This document shows, one piece after another, positions 35,607 to 47,843 of a stretch of DNA of 64,000 bases. The stretch comes from Hemerocallis citrina (taxonomy: Eukaryota > Streptophyta > Magnoliopsida > Asparagales > Asphodelaceae). The position numbers and the translations under genes are program-made. The notes beneath the pieces were generated by a model. The model saw only the letters and a list, made by a program, of their open reading frames with translations, searched no databases and was not told the DNA's origin. Location: assembly GCA_017893485.1 (NCBI GenBank), contig CM030368.1:172177004-172241003 (forward strand), in the 5' to 3' direction. The number at the start of each line of letters is the position of its first letter. The stretch's first letter is position 1.

Positions 35607-37205
35607 TGGGGCATTGGGGCAGATGGATCTGTAAAGAGCCGCTAACCAGCAATACATATCTAGCTAGATCCGGCCAGATCTGAGATTTTCCAGTGAATTC
35701 GGAAAGGACGTTCAGATTTGGAGATTAGTTTCACTCTTCTCCAGTTTCCTCTTTCTTTTCCAGACATATTTTCTTTATGTTCTTGCATTCCTCTGATTTC
35801 GTCACCGGAAGATGAAGTTCTTGCCGGTGTGGGATGTGTTTCATGTCAATGATGGGTAGGGAAGGTTGGGATTAGGTGGTTTAGCTCGATCTCAAGAGAT
35901 TGTGGGTGACTCATGGCCGATTATGACAAAGCTACACATTTTGCTTGTAGGAACGGCAAAGAGATGACGAGTAATGCTAATAAATAAGGTTGGATTTTCA
36001 GTTGGTCTCGGTGGAGTTGGAAGAGTCCCTCTCACCTCCTTCAAGTGGTCTTTCAGGTAGGGCATTAGTTCCTCCGAAGTAGGGGTGTATTGATATATCT
36101 CGGCGTCGACACGACTAAATTGGAATGGTGTCGAATCAGTGGATATTGGATATGGTTGTGTAGCTTTTTCATTTTGCATTGGAGAGGTCATTGTTTATCA
36201 TTCTTTGAGTTGAGCTATGGTCATGAAGTTGGTTGTTTGTTCTATAGCATGACAACCGGTATGGTAATTGAGGTGGGTTTTCCTTGTGTGCTTCAATTTT
36301 GTATGCAAATGGGCGATGGGTGTATTTCATGCTACAAATGTACATTCGTCAAGGGTGAATTAGTTGGTCGATGTTGATGAAGCCAAATGGGATATGGAAC
36401 TAAATCGTGTTAAATTGATCGATGTTGGTTCAACCAGGAGGGCATAGGCACTAAGTTAGGGTTATTTGATTGACGTTGGTGCAAGGAAGGCGGCTAGGAC
36501 ACTAAGTCAGGTTGATGTTGGTGTAGCAAAGGATGCTAGGGCATTGAATCGGGTTAAATAGTTCGATGTTGGTAAAGCCAACGATTAGGCACTAAATTGA
36601 GGTAAATTGATCGGGGTTAATTCAGTCAAGAAGGGCTAAGGTACTATGTTCGGCCAAACTGTTGTTAAGGTTGGGCGGCTCATTAGGTGATTTGTGTGGA
36701 ATTGTTTGTGTATGATTAAAGAAAATTTAGTATCATGCTTTTGAGGGATTATGCTTGTGAGATTATATAAAGCTTGTTTGCTTCCCTTTTCTTAAGGTTG
36801 TTTCGTAAAGTACTTGTTAATGGAACGCCGGGGGCTTTTACCTTACGGTTTTAACTCTTTTCTTTACCCGTTATTAGTAGTTGAATAGGAAAAGAGAACC
36901 ATAGAGAACCGAAGTGAGCACTAGAAACCTCAGATCACATTAATAATTTATAATGTTAGAGCCGCCAAGTAAGGGTATAATGCCGGAGAGAATGTTACCG
37001 AGAAACAGCATGATAGTGGGAGCATAAGCAAGAGAGAGACCAATAAAAATGTATATAAGTAAATAATTTTTGTGGCATACATATACCTTATACCTTACTC
37101 ATTATACATAGTTTTCATAGATTTTTATTATAATGAAATATATCTTTACAGCGAATTTTTAAATGTTTGCTTAAAAATTTTTAGTAATTAATTTGTGCCT
37201 TTAAG
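35607..37205. repeat. Unclassified spacer with degenerate tandem repeat at 36370-36680
   Basis: Between copies B and D. Five to six units of about 40-52 bp start near 36370, 36420, 36472, 36513, 36564 and 36612. Each has a CGATGTTGG-like start and an AGGCACTAA-like middle, with substitutions. Such arrays occur in LTR-retrotransposon LTRs and UTRs. A minus-strand frame at 36191-35892 encodes nothing I recognise. Confidence 0.5.
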
Positions 37206-37210
37206 AAACT
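37206..37210 (+). repeat. 5-bp target duplication of LTR copy D (left; right copy 40994-40998)
   Basis: AAACT on both sides, perfect. Confidence 0.85.
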
Positions 37211-39473
37211 TGTCACGCCCCGCTTCCCAAAAATACAGAATGCAAGCACGTGACATGGCCCAGTGAATGACTTGCGTCATTCATAGCCTATCATCCATTC
37301 AACTCAACAATATAAAATAGGAAGTAAGATAACCACGCATGCAAATAAAGAAGTAATCACATAAATAAAAATACTTGAAATTTTAAGCATAAAATAACCA
37401 ACAAAATATTAATCCAAAATCTGGAATCAACAACAATAATATTCGGGTGAAAAGCCCACGAATACAACAATGTTCAATTATTAAAGTTCACAAAAAAAAG
37501 GAAACAATAATTATTTAAACGGCGTAGCAACACAAGTCTTTCACTATTGTTGTTCTCCTAGTCCATCAGGCAAATCCCATTGATTAGCTGTAAGCTGTTC
37601 ATCTAAAAGAGAAAAATATGTCCTTAGAGCAAGTCGTGGACAACAAGGAGAGAAACAGAGAACAATGACAATAAGGGTATAACGATGAATTCAAGAGACG
37701 ATGAAATCAATAGTATTGAACAGTGACAAGGTAATAACAGTACAATGTGCAATAACGATGATTTATAACGATAAAAATAGACAATAACAATAATGGTAAA
37801 CAATAACGATAACATTGTTCAATGAAGAGGACAATATGCAATGACAATGCGATGAAGTTTTAAGTCTATTATTCATTTTTTAATCATAATTAATGCACGT
37901 ACTACTGCATCCCGTACTACAGATTCCATGCATACAATCAATTTCGTTTAGACTAAGGCGATATATTTTATAAGTCATGTACTCGGCACAATATAATATT
38001 TTAATAACAACACAATCATGTAATGGATTATAGATGTGGCCCCCGTCAATCCTTGACATGGCACTTAGTTCCATGTAATGGGTTCTAGAGGTGTCCCCCG
38101 TAGGTTCTAGAGATGGCCCTCGTCAATCCTTGACATGGCACTTAGTTCCATTTAACTTTAAAACATGGGAAACACGGGGCCCACACTCCCGAGTATAGTC
38201 ACTATGTCATTAACTACCCTAGTCAACCCTTAACCCCAGCTTCATTAATATTCTTTATTCAATTATCATACGATAATGCGATTAATAAGGGATACTGAAA
38301 AGATGACAACACAATCCTAAGATCATGCAATATACTCTATACAATTAAATGCACCAAATATAACATTATGGATTCAATTGTATGTTATTAAACATAGGAA
38401 TCCAATTCTAGACAACAGTAGGTTGTTGTACCAAAATCAGAATTCCCGTTGCTACAGGATAGAAAATGTGAATACGCCAGAAGGTCTAGAAACTAGACTC
38501 CTGTCCGGTTCCAACGCATATAATTAAGGTACATAAAAGTTGTGGTAACATGTGTCAAAACAACAAACTATACAGAATTTGTGTTTAGACAGAATTTGTA
38601 AAATTGTGTTTATACATATGGAATAGGACTGAAACATCATTAATTAATTTCAGAAAAATTAGAGAATGTTCTCTAATGTGTCGAGTATCAGCATGCAATA
38701 TTTTAACTGATTATCTTACAGGTAGCATGGTTAAATTAATCGTGAATCAGAGTGTGGTAGCAGTTTTTAGAATCTGAAAATGTACGACACAGCAGTAGTA
38801 AAACTGCGATATCTCACAAACCGTAACTCGAAATTCAAATCCGTCAAAGGTGTAGTAAACTGGACATCAGGGGATATATTTCATATTCAGGAATTTATTG
38901 ATTTTGGTGACATTATCTAGGTCGAAAAAGTATGGTAATGTTTAGGTCGGCGATAATTTTCAGGACGTCAACATATTCCTTTTAAATAAAATGATTTAAA
39001 AGTTAAGGACAAAGAATTGGGGTTTAACAATCATAAATCACAACAAGCCATACCTATGTGAACATGGTATTAAGATGTATAATGTTCATAATCTTACTAA
39101 TCACAAACAACTAACACACTAACATTAATCATATAAGCCATCAATACTAGTATGCAATCTATAATTGTTGTGAGATGTCATGACATGAAATACAATAACA
39201 ATCCATATTCCTATATTCAATAACTAACTATATGTATGCATGTAAGATCTCTAAACATTGGAGACAAGGATGGCACGAAGTTAAGACTACAACTTGGATT
39301 CACTCGTGTAAATCCATAGTATCCCAACGATAGATAACAATAATAATATATGATAATAATTAGGGATCTACTTGTGGGATTCAATAAAAATCTCGAATAT
39401 GATACAATAACTATTTGAGAAGAAATGACTTGCCTTTAGATGATGATTAGATTCGATAATTTGAGAATAACAG

Positions 39474-39950
39474 GATCAGAATCCCGACGACACGGCGACG
39501 AGCAAACGATCACGATGATCACGATCGGGCACGGATCTCGTTGATCAAGATGGTGATCAAGATGAAGATCAAGCGATTCCAACGGCCGAGATCGAATATA
39601 AAACATACAAGAATTAGAAGGGTACCAAAACAGTAAATATACCATGATTGACAATTTGATGAATGAGAATAAAAGTGGATCAAATATTTAACTTACCAAG
39701 TAGAAGACGAATGAGACGATCAAGGACCAAGATTAAGTGTGATCGGTCGATCGGACGGCTGAGATTGAAGATCAAGATCAAGATCACGATCATGATGATC
39801 AAAAGAGATCCGACAGTCGATATTAAGATCTTGATGATGTTGATGGTAGTGAAGATCGACGGCCCATGATCAAGGGATCAAGCAATTGACGGTCGGGAAT
39901 CAAACAATCAAGGGGACACGATGATCATGATTGTGATGATGATCAAGACC
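39474..39950. repeat. GATC-dense low-complexity block
   Basis: About 25 GATC tetramers by eye in under 500 bp, against about two expected, mostly in AAGATCAAGATCAC and TGATCATGATGATCAA phrases. It occupies the part of LTR copy D that corresponds to the GC-rich leader block of copies A-C. Confidence 0.75.
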
Positions 39951-40651
39951 AAACGGATGGCCTACAATCACCAGCAATGATGGAGTGATGCTGCATAAAA
40001 GGAAGCCGACTACAACGAGGGAAGCTCGCCTGGTGGTCGACGGTGCACAGGGGCAGTGCGAGGGGAGGCGAGGTGGCTGTCGTCGGCGCAGCGTCGCGAG
40101 CAGGGAGGAAGAGAAAGATATGGGTTGGATGGCGGCTGATAAGGTTTTGAGAGGGGGAAGATGAACAGGTGTAGGTTATATTGGGTTGGATATAGAGTTT
40201 ATGTGGGGGCTGATAGGGTTACGGGTATGGAAATGGATATCAGGTAGGGTAATGGGTAGTATAACGATTATTGGGGGCTAAACATGGTATTGGGTTAAAT
40301 GGGTTGTATTATTAGGTTATTGGGTAGTGGATTCAATCAGGAATTGGGTAGGGTTTCTGGGTTTATAAAATATATGTATACATATACAATAAATCAAGTA
40401 ATGAAATATGTATAAATAAAATAGAGTATGTTCGGCTTTACGAAAATAATAAAAATGATAATAATGACAATAAGAACAATAATACTAATTGTTACAGTAA
40501 TAATAGTAACAAAATATTAATATTAATAACAATACCAATAATAGTAATAATCATGATAATAATAACGATAAAATAATAATACTAACAACAATAATATTAA
40601 CAATAATAACAATAGTAAAAATCACAAGGATAAAATAATAATAACGATGAA

Positions 40652-40748
<97 letters not shown>

Positions 40749-40749
40749 T
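40652..40749. repeat. (AAT)n microsatellite, about 32 units
   Basis: Uninterrupted AAT repeats in the AAT-rich region near the LTR copy D start; the other copies have shorter, interrupted forms here. Confidence 0.95.
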
Positions 40750-41101
40750 ATAACGAAATATAAATTTATTAAAACAACCAAAATAGCAATAATATATTTA
40801 AATTTAAATTGAGTAAAAATACAAATAATCGACCAATTAGGAATAGAAATTAAAATATTCCATTATTCGAAGAAAATATAGTTTTCGATTAGAAAACGCT
40901 TTAATAAAGATCCGAAACAAATTCAAAACAAAAAAAAGGATTTATAATTAGTCAGAATATAGAAAATATGTATTTACGGGAACGGGGGTTACAAAACTAT
41001 TACCACAATATCTGATACACCGAGTTGATAAACCTGATATTATCAAGAATTGGGAAACAAATATCAAACTTAGTTGGCTTATACTGAATCCTATTTCATT
41101 T

Positions 41102-42170
41102 CACTACAAATAATAGAAGAAACCCGGGCGTTTGTTTAGCCCTATCCCGGCGTTTTAAAGCATCGGGTTTAACCACTTAGCATTTCAAAAATCGCCGCCG
41201 CAAACGCCGTTGTTGCCACTGCCGGGGTTTGTTGCGAGAAACCCCAACGCTTGAAAATGCCGAGTTATTTTAATCAAGCCCCAGCAGTCTCGTCTACCTT
41301 CCCCGACACTTGTCGCAAGCCTTTTGATTTTTTTTTACATTTTATTTTACCCGGCGTTTATATACCGCCAGGGTTGGTTTTAACTTTTTATTTCACTTTA
41401 TAACTTCCCCGGCGTTTCCAAAACACCGGGGTATGTATTTTTATTTTTTTTTGAAAGTCTGAAAAAAAAAATATAATATTTTTAAAATAACCCAAAAAAA
41501 CCTATACACAATGCATAATAATGTTCTACAATATATTTCATTTCACAAGCCATTCAGAAAACTTTTGCAGTCAATCTACATTGATGCGCAATCACATTTA
41601 AACAACATCAAGTTAATATTTTTTAACAATAGATCAAAGTAGATGGAGACAGTGTACAATCCAAAAATCCAAAAGAAAGCAAACACTTATAAACTCAAGT
41701 CATTCCAGTTGCAATTCAAGTCATTCCAAAAGAAAATCAAGTCATTCTAGCTGCCTTACAAGCTCAATTCCAGCAAACACTTATAAGCTCCATTCAAGTC
41801 ATCCCAATCCCAAGCCCCGACACCACCGTCTTCTTTAGTTGATCTATAGCAAAAGCCTTTAACACCTGCATATAACCATGCTTTTCTTAATTAAACCTGC
41901 AAATATCAAGTGCATATATACATGCATCAGACTAAGATAGATTAAAAGAATGATTGGCACTATTTACTTTTCCAATAGGCTACTCATTTATTTCACACTT
42001 AAATCATACAATCAATTGACAGTGACCAACCAACCATAGCATCTCAATTATAATAAGTTGTCCAAGTTAACTTACTACGGGAAAGCTAGTATAAGCAGTA
42101 ACAACAGTCAGCGGGAAAAGATGCAAACTCAAGTTGTTCCAAATAAAATCTCTAAAAAAATACCAGGAAA
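41102..42170 (+). mobile_element. CACTA element terminus, orphan left end
   Basis: It starts CACTACAAATAATAG and is followed by subterminal CCCGGCGTTT and CCGGGGTTT-like repeats to about 41430, then AT-rich DNA without coding signal. No matching right end occurs up to the next CACTA start at 56319, and LINE B begins near 42174, so the element is truncated or extends beyond recognition. Confidence 0.7.
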
Positions 42171-42173
42171 GTA

Positions 42174-44576
42174 AATTTAATGATATTATTGATGAGTTAC
42201 AACTGGTGGAACTCCAACCGTCGGACAGGAGTTCACGTGGACAAATATGCAGACCATTCTAATCCTTGCCAAATTGGACAGGATTCTTGTTTCCAATGAA
42301 TGGGAAGATGCCCATCCTTTAGCTGCAGTGAAGTCCTTAGTCAGATTCACTTCTGATCATGTCCTGCTCTATCTAAACAGTGGGACCGGTTCTAGTTCGT
42401 TCCAATGGCCTTTTAGATTTGAGAAGGCCTAGACACGGCTTCAGAATACCAGGAAAGTAATTGAAGATAGTTGGAATACTCCAATTGTTGCAAGGGAGCA
42501 ACAGACAAGTGGAATCTCAAAATGAGACGCCTGCGCAAAGGCCTGAAGGAGTGGGCTATGTTAGAATTTGGGCAGATTAGAAGAAAAAAATAACTGATAG
42601 GGGAGTGCATTCAGGAATTAGAGTTTTCAGAGGAAGGTAGAGATTTGACTGAGTCAGAACGACTAGAGTTGTCTAACTCTAGGATTGAGTTACAAGAAAT
42701 TGGAGAAATGGAAGAAATTTACTGGAAACAAAGATCAAGGGTGCAATGGATAGAAAAGGGGGACGCTATTACAATTTTTTTTCACAAAGTGGATAATGGT
42801 AGGAGGTGTCAAAATCATATTTCTGGTCTTTCTGTTAATGATGTATGGTGTTAGGAAGAAAAGGGTGATTCGTCAACACATTGAGGATAACTTTAAGGAT
42901 CTCCTTGGAAGGAAAAGAGCTCATAGGCTGACCCTCTCGCCGGATATGTGGAGCCACTCTAGGATCGACGGAAGTCACGGTATTGAGGAGATGTACACAG
43001 AAGAGGAGGTCACTCAGGCTATCAACAGACTTGGGCAGGATAAGGCTCCGGGCCCTGATGGTTTCCCCATCTTTTCTACAAGTTGTATTAGAAGATTTTT
43101 TAAAACGATTTCATGGACATTTTTAAAGAGGTGTTTCAGGGCGCAGCAGCGATTCAAAGGCTTAATTATGCTAATGTTACCCTTCCCCCAAAAAAGATGG
43201 AGGTGTTGCGGGTACAGGATCTACGACCGATTAGCTTGCTGAACGGTAGCTTCAAGAATATTACCAAGGTTCTAGCAAATAGACTGGCACCACATTTGCC
43301 AGATGTTGTAGGGGAATCCCAAAGTGGCTTCATCAAAGGCAGGGACATTCTGGACAGCGATGCAGCAGCTCATGAAATTGTGTTTAGAAGCCATAAAGAT
43401 AAGTCAAGCAGGTTCATGCTTAAAATTGACTTTCAGATGGCTTACAATACGGTAGAATGGGATTGTGTAGAGGAAGTCCTCAGGCTTAAAGGGTTTGGGA
43501 CCAAATGGAGAATGTGGATGAGAATGTGTGTGAGGGGTGGAAAGTCGTTCATACAAGTCAACACTCAGACAGGTCGAGAGATTAGGTGTGAGAGGGGTCT
43601 GAGGCAAGGGGACCCTCTATCGCCATTACTTTTCACGCTTGTCATAGACGGATTCACTGAAATGATTAAGTGCGGCAAGGAGAACAAGGTTCTTAGGGGG
43701 CTAAAAATTAAAGGTATTGCTGACTCAATCAATATTTCTCCAGTATGTGGATGATACCCTCATATTTGGAGCATCATCCATGGAGGAGGCGACGACCTTG
43801 GGTCTGGTAATCTCCTATTTTGAGGCCTAGTCCGGTCTGAGTATCAATAGGAGTAAGAGCAATGTTACTCCTTTTGGTCAAATCTTGTCCAGTACAATTA
43901 CTGACATAAAGACGATCTTGGGTTGTTAAGTCGGGAAATTCCCCCTAAAATACCTCGGTATGCCAATTAGACCGGGTGGACTGAGAAAGGAGGACTGGAT
44001 GCCTCTGGTGGAAAAGGTTGAAAGACAATTGGCAGGATGGAAAGGGCGGTGCCTTTCCTTATGGGGTAGAATAACTCTCATCAATTTAGTGTTGAGTTGT
44101 CTTCCCACCTATACTATGTCTATCTATGAGCTCCCGAAATGGGTAATTCAGAGAATAGACAAGAGCAGGAAGAAGTTCCTATGGAAAGGAACGAGCGAAT
44201 AAAATAAAGGGTTACACCTGGTTAAGTGGGGAAGAGTCTGTAAGAGGAAGGAATTTGGGGGACTCGGAATTTTAGATTTGAAAGATATGAATAAGGCCTT
44301 AATGAGTAAATGGTGGTGGAAAATGCGGTGGAAGAGAAATACATGGTGGTGCAAATCATTCATTTTATATCGAAGAAGGAAAGTATTCAGATTTGGAGGG
44401 AGAAGCGCTACGGGGAGAGTTTTTAGCATATGGAAAGGGGTGGTGAAATTCGAAGATATCTTCCACGCTAATACTACCTGTGAGGTGGCATATGGGAAAT
44501 ATACAAGGTTCTGGAAAGACAAATGGTGTGGTCAGAATCCTATCGAGTCACTGTTCCCAGAAATTGGTGACGTTGC
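42174..44576 (+). mobile_element. LINE B, left part (5'-truncated L1)
   Basis: Similarity to LINE ORF2 starts in the late endonuclease region, so the 5' two-fifths is missing, as is usual for LINE copies. The right part follows the Athila-like insertion at 51107-52058. No safe target duplication was found. Confidence 0.85.
42174..44576 (+). pseudogene. LINE B ORF2, endonuclease end and reverse transcriptase
   Basis: Readable in pieces: KLDRILVSNEW (about 42268), KAPGPDGFP (about 43042), DLRPISLLNGSFKNITKVLA (about 43216), SQSGFIKGRDI (about 43318), GLRQGDPLSPLLF (about 43597) and YVDDTLIFG (about 43747), then the thumb and connection (LKYLGMPIRPG about 43948, ELPKWVIQRIDK about 44129, TRFWKDKWCG about 44506). 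The catalytic box is YVDD where LINEs A and C have YADD. Frame changes occur near 42250, 42850, 43080 and 43730, with in-frame stops near 43828, 43928 and 44200. The ORF is cut at 44576 and resumes at 51107 in sense. Confidence 0.85.
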
Positions 44577-46140
44577 TGATGTGAATATTTGCAAGTGTAC
44601 AAAATCGCAACAAGTTATATAGATAAGTGAATAAAGTGTCGAACCCACAGAGACTAATTATTTTATTGAGTACCGATATCACTAGATAAATCACTATTTG
44701 GAAGATCGAAATTAATAAAGAATAAAATAACTAAATTAAGTTATTCTAAAGAAAACTAAATTAATTAATGGAGAGGGAGCGGGATGTGAAATTTTTGTAA
44801 TTTGTAAATGGCAAAATTAATTCTAGGGCTTTTGACTTCACCTAGTTTATCCCACACAATTTATAATTCCATAAGAATAAAAATATTATTTTTCCAAGTT
44901 GTAGACCGAAATCCCCAAATTATTCAATGTTTTCTCTCGAACAACACCAAAAATATCTCCAACTAACAGTTTGTCACATCTCTATGCAAATTTAATTAAT
45001 CGAAGACTCCTTAAGTTGTGTAAATTTCTTGACGGTCACATTAATCGCGATAAATTATCTCTAATTTCGCTCAATTAATGGTGCTCAATTTTTATTGTTC
45101 TAAATCACAAATTACCTCTTGGTCTCTCCATGATCCAATAATCATACAAAAATTGGCTAAATAATTGTAAGCATTAAGCACAAAAATCAAACACACAACC
45201 ATGGAGAAATAGAAAAAATATGGAATTAAAAATTGTGTTCTCAAAACTAGGCTACATCTAAACCCTAGAAAAATAAATTTAGTTCATAATAAAATTGCAC
45301 TTAACAAATTTGTTCATGGATTGCATTATAAAAATTAGAGAGAGAAAAGTGATACAAAAGTAGACTATTTTGTAATAAAAATTGCAAACCGAACAGTCTT
45401 GAAAAATGCGCAGTAAGTCTTTCTCTCTCTTTCTATCTTGAAGTCGGAGCCGCCGTAGCTGACGTCAGCTCCTGTTGTTATCGCTTCTGTTGCAGCACAC
45501 AGCTGTTTCTGTCTTTCGTGTTTCGATCTAGCGCCACCACGTCAGATGGCAAGTTGCCCTCTGGCTTTGACCCGCACGCCACATCAGCAGGCTGATCTTC
45601 CGGTTGAAGCACGTGCAGAGCCACAGAGCCACGTGCTGAGCCGTCCTCGAGTTCAGCGCCAAAGAGCAGACACGTCAACTTGTCAAGTCGCTGTTTGGAT
45701 GCTGATTTCTTTTTCTTTCTCGGAAACCAAAGAGCAGACACGTCAACCAAAAATCAGAATTTAAAATAAATATTTAAATTTAAATTAATTAGATAAACTA
45801 AAAAATCTAATTTTTATTTTTGCCTTATCAAAATCCATTTAAATTTGTTTATTCTTTTTACACCCTCTTAACAATTAAAATTGTATTTTGCTCCTCATAT
45901 TGTCAATTTGTAAAATATAAAATTCAACAAATCATTAAAAATAATAAATCATTCTGTTTGTTTTATTTGTTGATTTTCATAAAAAAAATCACTTTTTGCA
46001 TCAAAAATTTTATTCCTTCAAAAATAATTTATTAATTGAAATCTTATAGAAATAAGATGAATTATAAACAATATTAACGAAAACAAGCAATTTTAATGGG
46101 TAAATGAGTACAAATATTTGTATAAAAATTAGACACATCA
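44577..46140 (-). repeat. Athila-like 3' LTR (1,564 bp)
   Basis: Matches 49399-51106 along its length, but near 45720 about 160 bp are replaced by a short filler copied from 45659-45679 of the same LTR. Confidence 0.92.
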
Positions 46141-46156
46141 AATACCCCCAAACTTA
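46141..46156 (-). other. Polypurine tract of the Athila-like element
   Basis: On the minus strand CTTAAGTTTGGGGGTATT directly precedes the 3' LTR; this is the standard plus-strand primer site of Athila-type elements. Confidence 0.75.
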
Positions 46157-47843
46157 AGATTTTGCTTATCCTCAAGCAAAAAGTAAAATCAATAATAGGG
46201 GAATAATAATCAATAATAGACTCAACCTATCACACTAAGAGATTTTATCATCCAAGCATCAAAAATTCAATTTAAAAATATAAACAATAGCAAATAAAGT
46301 AAAATCAAGCATACCCACTTTCTCTTGTGCAATTATTTATTCATAATTCCAATCCCAATCATAATTGTCATGCAATTAATGTAATTATAGTATGTAACCA
46401 CTTCATCTGTGATTTCCCCTTCTCACTACTACAAACCGAGTAGCAAACTAGAGTTTTTTTTTTTTTTTTAGTCTCTTTTCTAAGTTGTCACTTGCCTTTT
46501 GACGCGAATGCAAATCTTTTGTGATGAATTCACCCGGTTACTCAACAAGTCACAAACTTAAAGTGCTTTGCATACTCATATTTTAAGTTGCCGTTTGACG
46601 TAAAAGTAAACATTTGTGATGAATACCCCTAGTTACTAAGCAACTCAAAACATTGGAGTAGAGTGACTTTATTCAATTTTTTAATTTTTTTATCATTATT
46701 ACTCTATTTACTTAAACTCTGTTTAGGACTAGATCAAAGGGGATCATCACAAGAAAAAGCATCACATTTGTCTTTTATGTATAATCACATGACTCATACA
46801 ATTTTGTACGGAATTGTGAAACTCAATAATCCTAAAATAAGTAAGTATGCTTACTCTTGCTTTATAAGCAATTGTCTATCAAAAAAAAAAATTATTTCAA
46901 TGCTTATCTCAATAAAGAACTCAAAAATGTAAAGGTAAGCCTAATTGAAATCCTTTTAATTTTTTTTTTTGTTTTTCTTTTCTAAAAAATAATAATAATA
47001 ATAAATTTGTAAACCTTCCCCCCAAACTTGCATATCACATTGTCCTCAATGGGAAAGGAAAAAGGAAAACAAAAAGAATGCAAAAAGTTCAGAATTTCTC
47101 CACTGATTCGTCTTAAAATTTCTGCACGCGCGGCGTTTAGTATTCTTGCGATATCTGGAGCTGTAGATGTCCAAATGGGCTGATTTTTTTTGTTTTTGCT
47201 GGAAAGATAAGACAATTGTCTACAATCTCTTTGAATCAGTTTTCCAGATTCTGACTACATACTGCTCAAAAACAGCCATCAATGAAGGTGTACAAAACAG
47301 CTCCACCCGGCGACTTTCAAAATTTATGCAATCCTACAAAATAAAATCAAAAATTAAAATTAAACTAAACTAAATGAAAAACCAAATCTAAATGCAGTAA
47401 AAGAAAACATGGGTTGCCTCGCAAGAAGCGCTAAGTTTTAAGTCTTCAGCCAGACATGGGGGTGAGATGGTTATGTAACGCCAAGATCCAACAACATTAA
47501 CATATCCTTTCTAATTCTTCTCTTCAAGTATGGATCAGGTTCAAGCTCTAGTTTGAGGCGTTTCCTTCGTGATGATGATTTCTTTGATTTTCCCACCTCC
47601 TTGAACTTTTTCTGAAAAAATAAATAAATAGAGGGTGCAACATCCAAATACATAACAAGTTCAAAATATTTTCTTTTTCAGTTTTAAAAGTTGCTGCATT
47701 TGTTGGACATACTTCGATTGATAACTTTTCAATTTCAACATTATATTTCTTGCCCACAATTAAATCAATTTTACTTGAAAAGATGACTGTTTTTCAGGAG
47801 GAAACTTTATTGAAGTAAAAACATCATACGTTACTTGCTCATG
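46157..47843 (-). other. Remnant between gag and 3' LTR, no pol
   Basis: About 1.7 kb of AT-rich DNA downstream of gag. The minus strand at about 47400-47440 reads AGCGCTTCTTGCGAGGCAAC, a phrase typical of the 3' end of the Athila polyprotein region. No RT, RNase H or integrase motif was found, so pol is deleted, not merely mutated. Short open frames (47757-47471) show no known domain. Confidence 0.6.

Larger units (their letters stand above)
37211..40993 (-). repeat. Long LTR copy D: solo LTR, 3,783 bp
   Basis: The family termini TGTCACGCCCCGCTTCCC and GGGGGTTACA are both present and flanked by a perfect AAACT duplication, so this is a complete solo LTR and the best reference for the family. 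It has a 77-bp tandem duplication (CGTCAATCCTTGACATGGCA at 38044 and 38121), a GATC-rich block at 39474-39950 where the other copies are GC-rich, and a long (AAT)n run. Confidence 0.85.

Noticed and set aside
35892..36191. 99-codon minus-strand frame as a gene
   Set aside because: No recognised domain, no splice or promoter context, and it lies in a repeat-derived spacer.
40551..40781. Poly-tyrosine open frame
   Set aside because: Produced by the (AAT)n microsatellite.
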